In this document: positions 34,038 through 42,448 of the stretch, in pieces | Position numbering within the stretch: the stretch's first letter is position 1 | Layout of the letters: every line of letters begins with the position of its first letter | NCBI RefSeq assembly: GCF_018476645.1 | Contig: NZ_JAHCTB010000002.1 | Location: 248,001-312,000, forward strand | Direction of reading: 5' to 3' | Length of the DNA stretch: 64,000 nucleotides | Source of the DNA: Aequorivita echinoideorum | GTDB lineage: Bacteria; Bacteroidota; Bacteroidia; Flavobacteriales; Flavobacteriaceae | Notes under the pieces: model-generated | What the model saw: only the letters and a program-made list of their open reading frames with translations | Told to the model about the DNA's origin: nothing | The model's database searches: none | Translations under genes and position numbers: made by a program

Positions 34038-36569
34038 TTAGTCTATCAAATTAAATTGCTCAAAATGATGGTTCAAATGTTTTCGTTCCAAAAGATACCA
34101 TTCAAATTTGTTCAATTCGCCAAAAACCACATTTTTGGTTTTGGCATCGGGGTTTTGTTTGAAATAGTTTAAATATTCATTTCTCGCTTCCAAAAGTTTG
34201 GCCTTTGCGGTTTCCAAATTGGGGTGTTTTGTTTCGGTGATATTTGATTCTTTTGCTAGCGGAAAATCATATTCCCGTGGCATTTTTCTATAATTATATA
34301 AAGTGGAATGCGTTTTTTCCAGATATTCTGAAGGGGTTGCAATTTTAAAATCCTGAATCTCTCCCGAAGCAATTCGATACGTATATTCCAAATGTTCCAC
34401 CATTTGCTGTGGCGTCATCGTGCCCCAATTTGGTTTTGATTCTACGGAAAGTTTATTCAAATACTTCTGAATAGCTTCCGAAGTCATTTCCGCAAAAACC
34501 GTCTGCTTTTTTTGTACCATCGTCAAAATCGTCGCGACGGCTAGCAATTCTCCCTGCTTTTCTTCTTCGGAAGAATTTTCATCAATATTCGCATCAAAAA
34601 CCTCAACATACCATTTTACGATTCCCGAGGGCAATTCGGTTCCTTTTTGCTCGCGGTCAATTTTTTGTTTGCACGTTAACCGCACATATACTGTATCGTT
34701 GTGATAAATGGGACGCAAAAATCTACACTCCTCCAAACCGTAATTCGCGGCGACCGGGCCTTTGTTTGGATAGACGAAAAGTCCGGCGGCGGCGGCCAAG
34801 ATGAAATAACCGTGCGCCGTACGCTTTTCAAAAATACTTCCGTCGAGCGAAGTGATATCGGTATGCGCGTAAAAATGATCCCAAGTAAGGTTGGCAAAAT
34901 TGATGATATCGGTATCGGTAATCGTTCGGTTGTGCGTTTTGATAGACATTCCCGGCTCGATATCTTCCCAATGATACGCAAACGGATGCTTTTCAGCCTC
35001 TTTATAATCGGCTTTTGGCTGATAGATTCCTGTGATTTCAGTGAGTGTTGAAGGTGAACCTTGAATAGCGCAACGTTGCAAATAGTGCTTCACGCCGCGC
35101 ACGCCACCCATTTCCTCGCCACCGCCCGCGCGACCAGGGCCGCCGTGAATCAAAGTGGGCAATGGCGAACCGTGACCTGTACTCTGTTTGGCGCTTTCGC
35201 GATTTAAAACTAAAATTCTTCCGTGGTGCGTTGCTGCGGAAACCGTGTATTCCTTCGCAATTTTGTCGTCATTGGTAACGATTGAACTCACCAACGAACC
35301 TTTCCCCATTTTGGAAAGTTTGATAGCATCTTCTAAAGTTTTATAAGGCATAAGCGTGCTCACGGGCCCAAAAGCCTCGGTAATGTGTGCGGCTTCGTTT
35401 TGCAACGGATTGTCTTCGCGAAGCAAAATAGGTTTTAAATACGCGCCTTTTTTTGAATCGGCACCCAGCACTTCGAAATCTTCAAAATCGCCGTAAACGA
35501 TTTTTGCGGTTTGGGTTATTTTTTGAATCTGTTCTTTTACGGAATTGCGCTGTGCATCGGAAACCAGCGCTCCCATTCGCACTTCTTTCAACCTGGGATC
35601 CCCGATGGTGACTTTTTCCAATTGTTTTCCGAGGGCAATCTGTACGTCTTCAACCAATTTTTCGGGAACGATAATTCGTCGGATGGCGGTACATTTTTGA
35701 CCGCATTTTACGATCATTTCATTGCGAACTTCTTTTATGAAAAGAACGAATTCCGGTGTTCCGGGAACGGCGTCTTCACCTAAAATGGAAGCGTTCAAGC
35801 TATCGGCTTCCATTGTAAAGGGAACCGATTCCTCAATCAACCGAGGATGCTTTTTCAGAATTTTTCCGGTGCTCGCAGAACCTGTAAACGTAACCACATC
35901 TTGACTTTCCACGGTATCAAGTATATTTTTTGCCGTCCCGGAAATGAGTTGCAACGAACCCTCAGGCAAGATTCCCGAAGCGATAATTTCCTTTACAACC
36001 GCTTCGGCCAAATACGCTGTTTGCGGTGCCGGCAAAACCACGGCCGGCATTCCCGCCATCCAGTTTACGGCGCATTTTTCGAGCATTCCCCAAACGGGAA
36101 AGTTAAAAGCATTTATGTGAACGGCGATACCTTCACGCGGTACCATAATGTGGTGCGCCATAAAACGCCCGCCACGGGAGAGGTCGATGGGGTCGCCCTC
36201 TACGTGATACGGCTGATTCGGAAATAATTTCCGAAGCGAGGCATTGGCAAACAAATTACCGAAACCACCTTCAATATCGATCCAACTGTCAATTTTTGTG
36301 GCGCCGGTTCGGTAGCTAATTTCGTAGAATTGTTGTTTCTTTTTGGTAAGATGTAACGCGAGTTTTTTCAACATCAATCCGCGCTCTTGAAACGTCATTT
36401 TCCGAAGCGTTTCGCCCTTGTCACGACCGTATTGCAGGATTTCAGGGATATCAAGTCCTTCCGTGGTTACATTTGTGAAATGTTCGCCCGTAACCGAATC
36501 GAGGATTGGCGAGCCTTCGCCCTTTCCTTCAGCCCAATTTCCTAATATATAGTGTTGTGTTTTTTGCAT
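34038..36569 (-). CDS. paaZ: PaaZ ring-opening enzyme with extra C-terminal DinB/DUF1569-like domain
   Basis: An 843-residue protein, about 160 longer than the E. coli PaaZ (681). The N-terminal aldehyde dehydrogenase domain (about 1-520) holds VVTFTGSASTGK and the catalytic cysteine in VKCGQKCTAIRRI. The MaoC-like hydratase domain (about 535-680) has NLTWDHFYAHTD and RTAHGYFILAAAAGLFV. It cleaves oxepin-CoA and oxidises the semialdehyde. After about residue 685 comes an extra domain (GTMTPQQMVEHLEYTYRIA, ARNEYLNYF, FGELNKFEWYLLERKHLNHHFEQF) with His residues placed as in DUF1569/DinB-like proteins. It starts 3 bp from paaJ's end. Confidence 0.93.
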   Translation of the reverse strand: MQKTQHYILGNWAEGKGEGSPILDSVTGEHFTNVTTEGLDIPEILQYGRDKGETLRKMTFQERGLMLKKLALHLTKKKQQFYEISYRTGATKIDSWIDIEGGFGNLFANASLRKLFPNQPYHVEGDPIDLSRGGRFMAHHIMVPREGIAVHINAFNFPVWGMLEKCAVNWMAGMPAVVLPAPQTAYLAEAVVKEIIASGILPEGSLQLISGTAKNILDTVESQDVVTFTGSASTGKILKKHPRLIEESVPFTMEADSLNASILGEDAVPGTPEFVLFIKEVRNEMIVKCGQKCTAIRRIIVPEKLVEDVQIALGKQLEKVTIGDPRLKEVRMGALVSDAQRNSVKEQIQKITQTAKIVYGDFEDFEVLGADSKKGAYLKPILLREDNPLQNEAAHITEAFGPVSTLMPYKTLEDAIKLSKMGKGSLVSSIVTNDDKIAKEYTVSAATHHGRILVLNRESAKQSTGHGSPLPTLIHGGPGRAGGGEEMGGVRGVKHYLQRCAIQGSPSTLTEITGIYQPKADYKEAEKHPFAYHWEDIEPGMSIKTHNRTITDTDIINFANLTWDHFYAHTDITSLDGSIFEKRTAHGYFILAAAAGLFVYPNKGPVAANYGLEECRFLRPIYHNDTVYVRLTCKQKIDREQKGTELPSGIVKWYVEVFDANIDENSSEEEKQGELLAVATILTMVQKKQTVFAEMTSEAIQKYLNKLSVESKPNWGTMTPQQMVEHLEYTYRIASGEIQDFKIATPSEYLEKTHSTLYNYRKMPREYDFPLAKESNITETKHPNLETAKAKLLEARNEYLNYFKQNPDAKTKNVVFGELNKFEWYLLERKHLNHHFEQFNLID

Positions 36570-36571
36570 AC

Positions 36572-37780
36572 TTATAGATTCACATTTTCAATAATTGCTG
36601 CATACCCTTGCCCAACGCCCACACACATTGTGATGAGCGCATATTTTTTCTTTTGAAGTCGCAATTCCAAAGCAGCGGAATAAGCAATTCGAGTTCCGGT
36701 AACACCAAGCGGATGGCCGATTGCGATGGAACCCCCATTGGGATTGATTCGTGGATCGTTATCTTTCAATCCCCATTCGCGTATGCACGCCAAAGCTTGC
36801 GAAGCAAAGGCTTCGTTCAATTCGATTACATCCATAGCTTCCATTTTTAACCCTGCTTTTGCAAGTGCTTTGTTGGAAGCTTCAACGGGACCAATGCCCA
36901 TAATGCGCGGTTCTACGCCAACTACTGCTGAAGAAACAATTCTTGCAATCGGTTTCAAATCATATTTTTTTACGGCATCTTCCGAAGCGATAATCGTTGC
37001 CGCTGCGCCATCATTCAATCCCGAAGAATTGCCTGCGGTTACGCTTCCATCTTTTTTGAAAGCAGGGCGCAATTTTGCCAAAACTTCTTTCGTGGTTTCA
37101 GGGCGGATAAATTCATCTTCTGCAAAAATTATGGGATCTTTTTTTCGCTGCGGAATTTCCACCGGAACTATTTCCTTTGCCAAACGTCCATTTTGTTGCG
37201 CTTTTGCGGCTTTCATCTGTGAATGATAAGCAAACGCATCTTGATCCTCACGGGAAATGTTGTGCTTTTCCACTAAATTTTCGGCCGTATTTCCCATCCC
37301 ATCCGTGCCGTACATTTCGGCCATTTTTGGATTTACGAATCGCCACCCAAAACTGGAATCGTACATTTTGGCATCGGTCCCGAAAGCGGAAGAAGGTTTT
37401 GCGATAACGTAAGGCCCGCGCGTCATATTCTCGACACCGCCCGTAATAAACAGATCGCCATCGCCAGCCTTTATCGCCCGATTTGCGTGAATGATTGCCG
37501 AAAGGCCGCTGCTGCAAAGTCGGTTCACCGTTTCGCCGGGAACGGTTACTGGCAAACCTGCCAACAACGCAGCCATTCGCGCCACATTCCGGTTGTCTTC
37601 ACCCGCTTGGTTTGCGCAACCCAAAATAACATCGTCATACGCTTCTTTTGGGATATTTGGGTTTCGTTTTACTATTTCAGCAATTACCAAAGCAGCGAGA
37701 TCATCGGTACGCACAGCACTTAGCGTTCCTTGATAACTGCCTATTGGCGTTCGTATTCCGTCGATTATGTATGCGTTCAT
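36572..37780 (-). CDS. paaJ: 3-oxoadipyl-CoA/3-oxo-5,6-dehydrosuberyl-CoA thiolase
   Basis: A 402-residue thiolase that performs the last cleavage steps of phenylacetate breakdown to acetyl-CoA and succinyl-CoA. The nucleophilic cysteine is in VNRLCSSGLSAIIHA (about residues 86-100). The His/Cys pair is in NPNGGSIAIGHPLGVTGTR and ALITMCVGVGQGYA. The length is normal. It overlaps nothing and is followed 2 bp later by paaZ, a usual paa order. A heptad array begins 4 bp upstream of its ATG. Confidence 0.95.
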   Translation of the reverse strand: MNAYIIDGIRTPIGSYQGTLSAVRTDDLAALVIAEIVKRNPNIPKEAYDDVILGCANQAGEDNRNVARMAALLAGLPVTVPGETVNRLCSSGLSAIIHANRAIKAGDGDLFITGGVENMTRGPYVIAKPSSAFGTDAKMYDSSFGWRFVNPKMAEMYGTDGMGNTAENLVEKHNISREDQDAFAYHSQMKAAKAQQNGRLAKEIVPVEIPQRKKDPIIFAEDEFIRPETTKEVLAKLRPAFKKDGSVTAGNSSGLNDGAAATIIASEDAVKKYDLKPIARIVSSAVVGVEPRIMGIGPVEASNKALAKAGLKMEAMDVIELNEAFASQALACIREWGLKDNDPRINPNGGSIAIGHPLGVTGTRIAYSAALELRLQKKKYALITMCVGVGQGYAAIIENVNL

Positions 37781-37783
37781 TTT

Positions 37784-37823
37784 AAGTATCGTAGTATTTT
37801 AGTTTTGTGGTTTGTTAGTTATT
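37784..37823. repeat. left heptad array flanking four-helix-bundle gene 3
   Basis: TAGTATT, TTAGTTT, TGTGGTT and TGTTAGT units. It encodes the C-terminal residues and stop of the 37799 gene. Its inverted partner is at 38221-38262. Confidence 0.55.
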
Positions 37824-38188
37824 TTCTTCTTTAGAAAATTTTTATAGGATGTTATCATCTTATTGAGTTCTGCGATTGCTTGTCTATTTTCTTCATTTAT
37901 TTCTTCAGAAATAAAACCTCTCAAAAATGCTTTAGTACTGCAAACAACACATTCGTGTCCACTGTCCCAAGCCATTTGCAGATAACGGTTGAAATTGGCA
38001 GGCGATGCCGCTGAACCTTCAGCAATGTTGAGCGCAATTGAGTCTGCCGCACGAATAAATTGAGATGAGAGTCGATACATTTCTTCTTTTGGAAAATTTT
38101 GGATTTGAGAATTGATTTTTTCGCCAAAAGCAAGCGCCTTATCATAAATTTTCAATTCTTCAAACTTAAAATGCACATTACTCATCAT
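37799..38188 (-). CDS. four-helix-bundle protein 3 (S23/IVP family, subclass A)
   Basis: A 129-residue protein with FKFEELKIYDKALAFGEKIN at the N-terminus and the hallmark FIRAADSIALNIAEGSAASP near residues 46-65, then FNRYLQMAWDSGHECVVCSTKAFLRGF. Two ATGs (38186-38188 and 38183-38185) are possible starts, and I used the first. It separates the zinc peptidase gene and paaJ on the same strand, with inverted 7-8-bp arrays on both sides. The C-terminal tail (ITNKPQN) is array-derived. It is most like the 39621 copy in shared phrases such as AEECV/HECVVCSTKA, but the two are well diverged. Confidence 0.85.
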   Translation of the reverse strand: MMSNVHFKFEELKIYDKALAFGEKINSQIQNFPKEEMYRLSSQFIRAADSIALNIAEGSAASPANFNRYLQMAWDSGHECVVCSTKAFLRGFISEEINEENRQAIAELNKMITSYKNFLKKKITNKPQN

Positions 38189-38220
38189 CACTTTATTTTA
38201 TATTTTAAAGGAAAAGCCCA

Positions 38221-38262
38221 AAACCAATCCACTACTCGACTACCAAACTATCTAACTATTTC
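38221..38262. repeat. right octad array flanking four-helix-bundle gene 3
   Basis: CACTACTC, GACTACCA, AACTATCT and AACTATTT units of 8 bp. It contains the stop codon of the neighbouring zinc peptidase gene (TAG at 38248-38250). Confidence 0.6.
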
Positions 38263-39108
38263 CGAAAAGGTATCTCCCTGTTTAATATCTCCCGTTTTAT
38301 ACCCTTTCATAAACCAGGTTTTTCGTTGCTCGGAAGTTCCGTGGGTAAAGGAATCTGGCACCACGTGGCCCTGCATTCTTTTTTGAATAGCATCATCGCC
38401 CACTGCATTGGCGGCACTCAGGGCTTCATCGATATCGCCTTCTTCCAAATATTTCTGGTTGTAATGCGCCCAAACCCCAGCGTAAAAATCGGCCTGAAGT
38501 TCCAACGCGACTGAAAGTTGGTTTGCTTCAGCTTTGCCAGTCCTTTGCTGTAATTGTCGTACTTTTTGCGATGTGCCCAACAGCGTTTGGATGTGATGGC
38601 CAATTTCGTGGGCGGTCACATACGCCATTGCAAAATCGCCACCTTTTGCGCCAAATCTAGTTTTCAATTCGTCAAAAAAGGCCAAATCCATATATACCTG
38701 CTGGTCTGCCGGACAATAAAATGGTCCGGAGGCCGCTGTTGCATTTCCACAGCCTGTGCTTACGGCATCTGTAAAAAGCACCATTGTAGGCTCTTTGTAA
38801 TTCCCAAGATTATTGCTGGCAAAAATTTGATTCCAAACATCTTCGGTATCTGCCAAGACGGTAGCCATGAAATCACCGATTTCCTTTTCTTGTGTTGTAA
38901 GTTCGCGTTGTTCGGTCTGTTGTGTTTGGCTCCCACCCAATTGTTCAACAATTGGGGCCAATTGCTTTCCCGTATCACCTCCAAAAAAATTGAGAGCCAT
39001 TACGATGATAACCACGACAATTCCGCCACCTGCGGCCAATTTGCCTTTTCCGCCCATTCCACGGCGGTCATCGAGGTTACCGCTCTGTCTTCTGCCTTGC
39101 CATTTCAT
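38248..39108 (-). CDS. neutral zinc metallopeptidase, YpfJ/KPN_02809-like
   Basis: A 286-residue membrane-anchored predicted zinc peptidase. The basic N-terminus MKWQGRRQSGNLDDRRG precedes one membrane segment (GIVVVIIVMALNFFG). The zinc motif HEIGHHIQTLLG lies near residue 170, and the ligand-bearing ELQADFYAGVWAHY near residue 208 holds the third acidic ligand. It matches the YpfJ family, whose substrate is unknown. It is inserted between paaI and paaJ in the same direction, although it has no known part in phenylacetate metabolism. Its last residues overlap a repeat array. Confidence 0.88.
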   Translation of the reverse strand: MKWQGRRQSGNLDDRRGMGGKGKLAAGGGIVVVIIVMALNFFGGDTGKQLAPIVEQLGGSQTQQTEQRELTTQEKEIGDFMATVLADTEDVWNQIFASNNLGNYKEPTMVLFTDAVSTGCGNATAASGPFYCPADQQVYMDLAFFDELKTRFGAKGGDFAMAYVTAHEIGHHIQTLLGTSQKVRQLQQRTGKAEANQLSVALELQADFYAGVWAHYNQKYLEEGDIDEALSAANAVGDDAIQKRMQGHVVPDSFTHGTSEQRKTWFMKGYKTGDIKQGDTFSEIVR

Positions 39109-39189
39109 AATTTCATTAGTAGTTAGTTGTTAATTGTTATTTTTAAAATTGAATAAAATTAAAATCGAAATAAAATAGCTTCGTTTCCA

Positions 39190-39612
39190 TTATTCCCAAT
39201 CTTTTGAGGTTCTATAGACCACACCTTTAAACAAAGCTACCAATTCTTCGCCTCTTTTTACTTCCACAATGTTAAATCCCAGCTTATTCCCAACTTTTTC
39301 AATGACTGATTCCGCTGTAAGATAATCACCTTCATCTAAGGCTTCAATATGGTTGATTGAAGTTTCAATGGAAACCGCGTATTTCCCGTGCGTATTTGCG
39401 GCAAAACCAAAAGCAGTATCTGCCAAACTGTAGCTTATCCCACCGTGGGCTTTGTTCATGCTGTTCAGCATTTCTTTGCGAATGGTCATTGCGACTTTGC
39501 ACCGGCCCTTTTCAACTTCCAGTATTTCGATGCCCAACCAAGAACTGAAAGCATCCTGACTGAGCATCTTTTTAGGGATGAGGCTGTGGGGAATGAGGGA
39601 TGAGGAGGACAT
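39190..39612 (-). CDS. paaI: hydroxyphenylacetyl-CoA thioesterase PaaI
   Basis: A 140-residue hot-dog-fold thioesterase that releases CoA from phenylacetyl-CoA derivatives and prevents CoA trapping. NSMNKAHGGISYSLADTAFGFAAN carries the family core (NxxxxxHGG...LxD), shown here in pieces. The annotated start 39612 gives an extra N-terminus (MSSSSLIPHSLIPKK) encoded by a repeat array (39575-39609). A second start at 39567 (MLSQDAFSSWLGIEIL) agrees better with E. coli PaaI. Both are possible and the second may be the ancestral one. Confidence 0.9.
   Translation of the reverse strand: MSSSSLIPHSLIPKKMLSQDAFSSWLGIEILEVEKGRCKVAMTIRKEMLNSMNKAHGGISYSLADTAFGFAANTHGKYAVSIETSINHIEALDEGDYLTAESVIEKVGNKLGFNIVEVKRGEELVALFKGVVYRTSKDWE
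39575..39609. repeat. left heptad array flanking four-helix-bundle gene 4, inside paaI
   Basis: Five exact 7-bp phases: GGGATGA, GGCTGTG, GGGAATG, AGGGATG and AGGAGGA. It lies within the start of paaI. It is inverted relative to 40021-40055, with an 8-bp perfect core CCCTCATT. Confidence 0.65.
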
Positions 39613-39620
39613 AATTTTAT

Positions 39621-39995
39621 TTATTTAAGCCTTTTGGCAATTGTATTTCTTAAACTTGTGATCATTTTGGAAAGTTCGGTTATGACTTTTCTAATTTCTT
39701 CATCTTCATCAAACTTTATGTAATTTCTCAATCTTGCTTTTGTGCTGCAAGCCACACATTCTTCGGCACTGTGCCAAGCGTTTCCCAAATAATCATAAAA
39801 TTGCTTATCTGTACCCGAAGAACCTTCGGCGATATTTAGTGCAATAGAATCTGATTCTCTTTTGAATTGGGAGGTTAATTCGAAACGTTCCTCTCTCGGA
39901 AATTTTTTAATCAACGCATTTACATATTCTCCAAACTCTATCGCCTTTTGATACACTTGTAAATCTTCAAATCTAAAATGATATTTTGATTCCAT
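39621..39995 (-). CDS. four-helix-bundle protein 4 (S23/IVP family, subclass A)
   Basis: A 124-residue protein. FRFEDLQVYQKAIEFGEYVN opens it, followed by LTSQFKRESDSIALNIAEGS near residues 41-60 and WHSAEECVACSTKARLRNY. It is the clearest example of the 'D-SIALNIAEGSSG' subclass. It lies between paaH and paaI on the same strand. Inverted 7-bp arrays at 39575-39609 and 40021-40055 flank it. The gene's role is unknown, as for the other copies. Confidence 0.87.
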   Translation of the reverse strand: MESKYHFRFEDLQVYQKAIEFGEYVNALIKKFPREERFELTSQFKRESDSIALNIAEGSSGTDKQFYDYLGNAWHSAEECVACSTKARLRNYIKFDEDEEIRKVITELSKMITSLRNTIAKRLK

Positions 39996-40020
39996 AAAAT
40001 GTGTTTCTTAAAATTCAACC

Positions 40021-40055
40021 CTCATTGCTCACATCTCACACCCCAAACCTCAAAT
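40021..40055. repeat. right heptad array flanking four-helix-bundle gene 4
   Basis: CTCATTG, CTCACAT, CTCACAC, CCCAAAC and CTCAAAT, strictly 7 bp apart. It contains the paaH stop codon and encodes the last five PaaH residues (LRFGV). Confidence 0.7.
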
Positions 40056-41247
40056 CTTCTCGATTCATTTTCCGTAATAGTGGCGAACACCGATAGCGGT
40101 CTTCGTGATATTCATTATAGAGTTCGTCCATTTTGGCAACACACCAATCGATTCCTTTCTCATCTGCCCAGGCCAACAATCCTTTTGGATAATTCACGCC
40201 CTTGGTCATTGCACTGTCAATATCCGCTGCGGAGGCGATGTTCCAAAAAAGGGCGTCGGCAGCTTCGTTGATGAGCATTACAAGGATTCTTTCGAAAATA
40301 ATTTTACTTTTTTCTGAATCAACATTGCCTTCGACAAGATCAGGCTGACTTCCATTGGTTGAATAATTATAATACCCCTTTCCGGTTTTTTTTCCCAAAT
40401 AGCCTGCTTCGGCAAAACGTTTTTGGGTGAACGAAGGTTTGTAACGGGGGTCGTAATAAAAGGCTTCAAAAACGGTTTCGGTTACGGTATAATTTACATC
40501 GTTTCCAATAAAATCCATCAATTCAAAAGGGCCCATTCTAAAACCGCCCATTTCTCTTATTGCCGCATCAATTTCAGAAAATGAAGCAATTCCTTCCTCA
40601 TAAATCCGAAGCGCTTCGCCATAAAATGGGCGGGCGACGCGGTTTACAATAAATCCGGGTGTGTCTTTTGCAACGGCCACGGTTTTTCCCCAGTTTTTAA
40701 TTGTTTCTACGGAAGTTTTTAACGTTTCTTCGGAAGTTTGGATTGAAGGAATAACCTCAACCAACTGCATCAATGGCGCGGGATTGAAGAAATGGATTCC
40801 GATACAACGGTCCGGTTTTTTTAAGGATGAAGCTATTGAGGCGATAGATAAGGATGAAGTGTTTGAAGCGATAATACAGTCCTCATTCACAAATTTTTCA
40901 AGTGTTGAAAACACATTTTTTTTGATATCCAGATTTTCTACAATGGCTTCGATTGTTAAATGGGAATCTTTCAGTTCTTTTAATGAATTGACATATTTTA
41001 TATTATTTTGAATACGCTCTTTTTCATTTGAATCAAGTTTTCCTTTTTCAACCAAACGATCCATTATTTTTTCCAAATCGGCTTTGGCTTTTTCCAAAGC
41101 TTCAGTTTTGGTATCGTATAATTTTACAGCACATCCAGCGGTGGCGGCAACTTGTGCAATGCCGCTTCCCATTGTTCCTGCACCTATAATTCCCACAAAT
41201 TTGATTAACGATTGTTGATTAACGATTTTTGATTTTTGATTTTCCAA
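40036..41247 (-). CDS. paaH: 3-hydroxyadipyl-CoA dehydrogenase PaaH
   Basis: A 403-residue NAD-dependent 3-hydroxyacyl-CoA dehydrogenase of the beta-oxidation part of the pathway. The Rossmann motif VGIIGAGTMGSGIAQVAA (about residues 18-35), the CIGIHFFNPAPLMQLVEV catalytic His segment, and the C-terminal ALLFWN-like ADALFWNIAS match the family. The only good start is a TTG at 41245-41247. The resulting first 15 residues (ENQKSKIVNQQSLIK) are encoded by a heptad array and are absent in other family members known to me. Its C-terminal LRFGV also lies in an array. Confidence 0.92.
   Translation of the reverse strand: MENQKSKIVNQQSLIKFVGIIGAGTMGSGIAQVAATAGCAVKLYDTKTEALEKAKADLEKIMDRLVEKGKLDSNEKERIQNNIKYVNSLKELKDSHLTIEAIVENLDIKKNVFSTLEKFVNEDCIIASNTSSLSIASIASSLKKPDRCIGIHFFNPAPLMQLVEVIPSIQTSEETLKTSVETIKNWGKTVAVAKDTPGFIVNRVARPFYGEALRIYEEGIASFSEIDAAIREMGGFRMGPFELMDFIGNDVNYTVTETVFEAFYYDPRYKPSFTQKRFAEAGYLGKKTGKGYYNYSTNGSQPDLVEGNVDSEKSKIIFERILVMLINEAADALFWNIASAADIDSAMTKGVNYPKGLLAWADEKGIDWCVAKMDELYNEYHEDRYRCSPLLRKMNREDLRFGV
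41203..41243. repeat. left heptad array flanking four-helix-bundle gene 5, inside the paaH start
   Basis: Six units of 7 bp, GATTAAC, GATTGTT, GATTAAC, GATTTTT, GATTTTT and GATTTT. Positions 41217-41234 are an 18-bp perfect inverted match to 41643-41660 on the far side of the gene. Confidence 0.85.
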
Positions 41248-41248
41248 G

Positions 41249-41614
41249 TTATTGAATATTATTTTTTTGTGATGCCGTTTTTATACTAGCTACAAAAATT
41301 GAGATTAATTCATTATTTTCGATGAGTAGCTTATCTATCATTTGAATATTGGTTATCAAATTCGCGCCTTTTTGAATTTTCATATTAACGAATGACTTTC
41401 TCAATTCTTTTAAAGAAAGTTTCATTTTATGCAGAAAATCTCTCGATGATTCTGCACTTCTGGCTTCCCCATAATTTAAAGCCACAGAAGTAGTCGAGCG
41501 GATTAGCTGTTTGGTTAAATGCTCTGAAGCAAATGAACCATCAAAGTGCTTACACATTAATAACACATCTACAGCAAACTTTATCAGTCTATCTTCAAGC
41601 TGGTTAGGTAACAT
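41249..41614 (-). CDS. four-helix-bundle protein 5 (S23/IVP family, subclass B)
   Basis: A 121-residue protein with the start at the ATG 41612-41614 (MLPNQLEDRLIKFAVDVLL). A TTG at 41644 would start inside the repeat array and is disfavoured. The hallmark LIRSTTSVALNYGEARSAES is at about residues 38-57, then DFLHKMKLSLKELRKSFVNM. It shares the DFLHKM phrase with copy 1 and NYGEA/NFGEF with copy 6. It separates paaG and paaH. It is enclosed by the clearest inverted repeat of the set (18 bp perfect). Confidence 0.87.
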   Translation of the reverse strand: MLPNQLEDRLIKFAVDVLLMCKHFDGSFASEHLTKQLIRSTTSVALNYGEARSAESSRDFLHKMKLSLKELRKSFVNMKIQKGANLITNIQMIDKLLIENNELISIFVASIKTASQKNNIQ

Positions 41615-41635
41615 TCCTGCCTTTTTTAATTCTGA

Positions 41636-41668
41636 AATCAGCAATCAAAAATCGTTAATCGTTAATTA
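41636..41668. repeat. right heptad array flanking four-helix-bundle gene 5
   Basis: AATC (or AATT) recurs at 41636, 41643, 41650, 41657 and 41664, exactly every 7 bp. It overlaps the paaG stop at 41666-41668. Confidence 0.85.
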
Positions 41669-42445
41669 TCTTCCTTTAAATTCCGGTTTTCTTTTGTTTA
41701 CAAACGCATCAACGCCTTCGGCATAATCCTCGCTCTGTGCGGATTCTATTTGCAGTTTGCTTTCCAAATCCAATTGTTCTTCCAAAGAATGCTGCATTGA
41801 ATTATTCAGTAAACGCTTGGTCAATCCCAACGCTTTTGTGGGCATATTCGCCAACGTGTTTGCGATGTTATTCACTTCCTCCATAAAATTTTCTGAAGCA
41901 ACCACTTTATACACCATTCCAAGTTTTTCGGCTTCATCAGCTGAAACTTTATCGCCCAGCATCATCAATGCCGATGCTTTTTGAAAACCGATCAACCGAG
42001 GCAAAAAGAAAGTCCCTGCACTGTCCGGCACCAAACCTATTTTACTGAAAGCCTGAATAAAACTGGCATTCTCAGAAGCGATTACCACATCACAAGCCAA
42101 TGCAATGTTTGCGCCCGCTCCAGCAGCAACGCCATTAACGGCAGCAATTACTGGTTTTTCAATCTTTCGAATGCGCGAAATGATTGGGTTGTAATGTTCC
42201 TCAAGAATTTTTTTGAAGCCCGGGTTCAGTTCTGGAGTTGTTACTTCCTTTAAATCCTGCCCGGCGCAGAAAGCTTTTCCGCTACCCGTGATAATAATTG
42301 CCCTAACTTCAGGATTTTTTTCGCACTCGTCCAATTCATTTTGGAGCAACAGTGCCATTTCACGGTTAAAACTGTTGAAAACCTCGGGGCGGTTAAGCGT
42401 TAAGGTTGCAACTTTATTTTCTATTTGTGTGGTTATGCTTTTCAT
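41666..42445 (-). CDS. paaG: 2-(1,2-epoxy-1,2-dihydrophenyl)acetyl-CoA isomerase PaaG
   Basis: A 259-residue crotonase-fold isomerase that converts the ring epoxide to oxepin-CoA. The family phrase SFIQAFSKIGLVPDSAGTFFLPR is seen in parts (FIQAFSKIGLVPDSAGTF), with the catalytic Asp in PDSAG. The oxyanion holes are FCAGQDLKEV and NGVAAGAGANIALACD. The length is normal. It follows paaD by 3 bp, matching the usual co-transcription. Confidence 0.94.
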   Translation of the reverse strand: MKSITTQIENKVATLTLNRPEVFNSFNREMALLLQNELDECEKNPEVRAIIITGSGKAFCAGQDLKEVTTPELNPGFKKILEEHYNPIISRIRKIEKPVIAAVNGVAAGAGANIALACDVVIASENASFIQAFSKIGLVPDSAGTFFLPRLIGFQKASALMMLGDKVSADEAEKLGMVYKVVASENFMEEVNNIANTLANMPTKALGLTKRLLNNSMQHSLEEQLDLESKLQIESAQSEDYAEGVDAFVNKRKPEFKGR

Positions 42446-42448
42446 TAT

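Noticed and set aside
41615-41644. Upstream TTG start of four-helix-bundle gene 5
   Set aside because: It lies in the right array; the ATG at 41614 gives the usual length.
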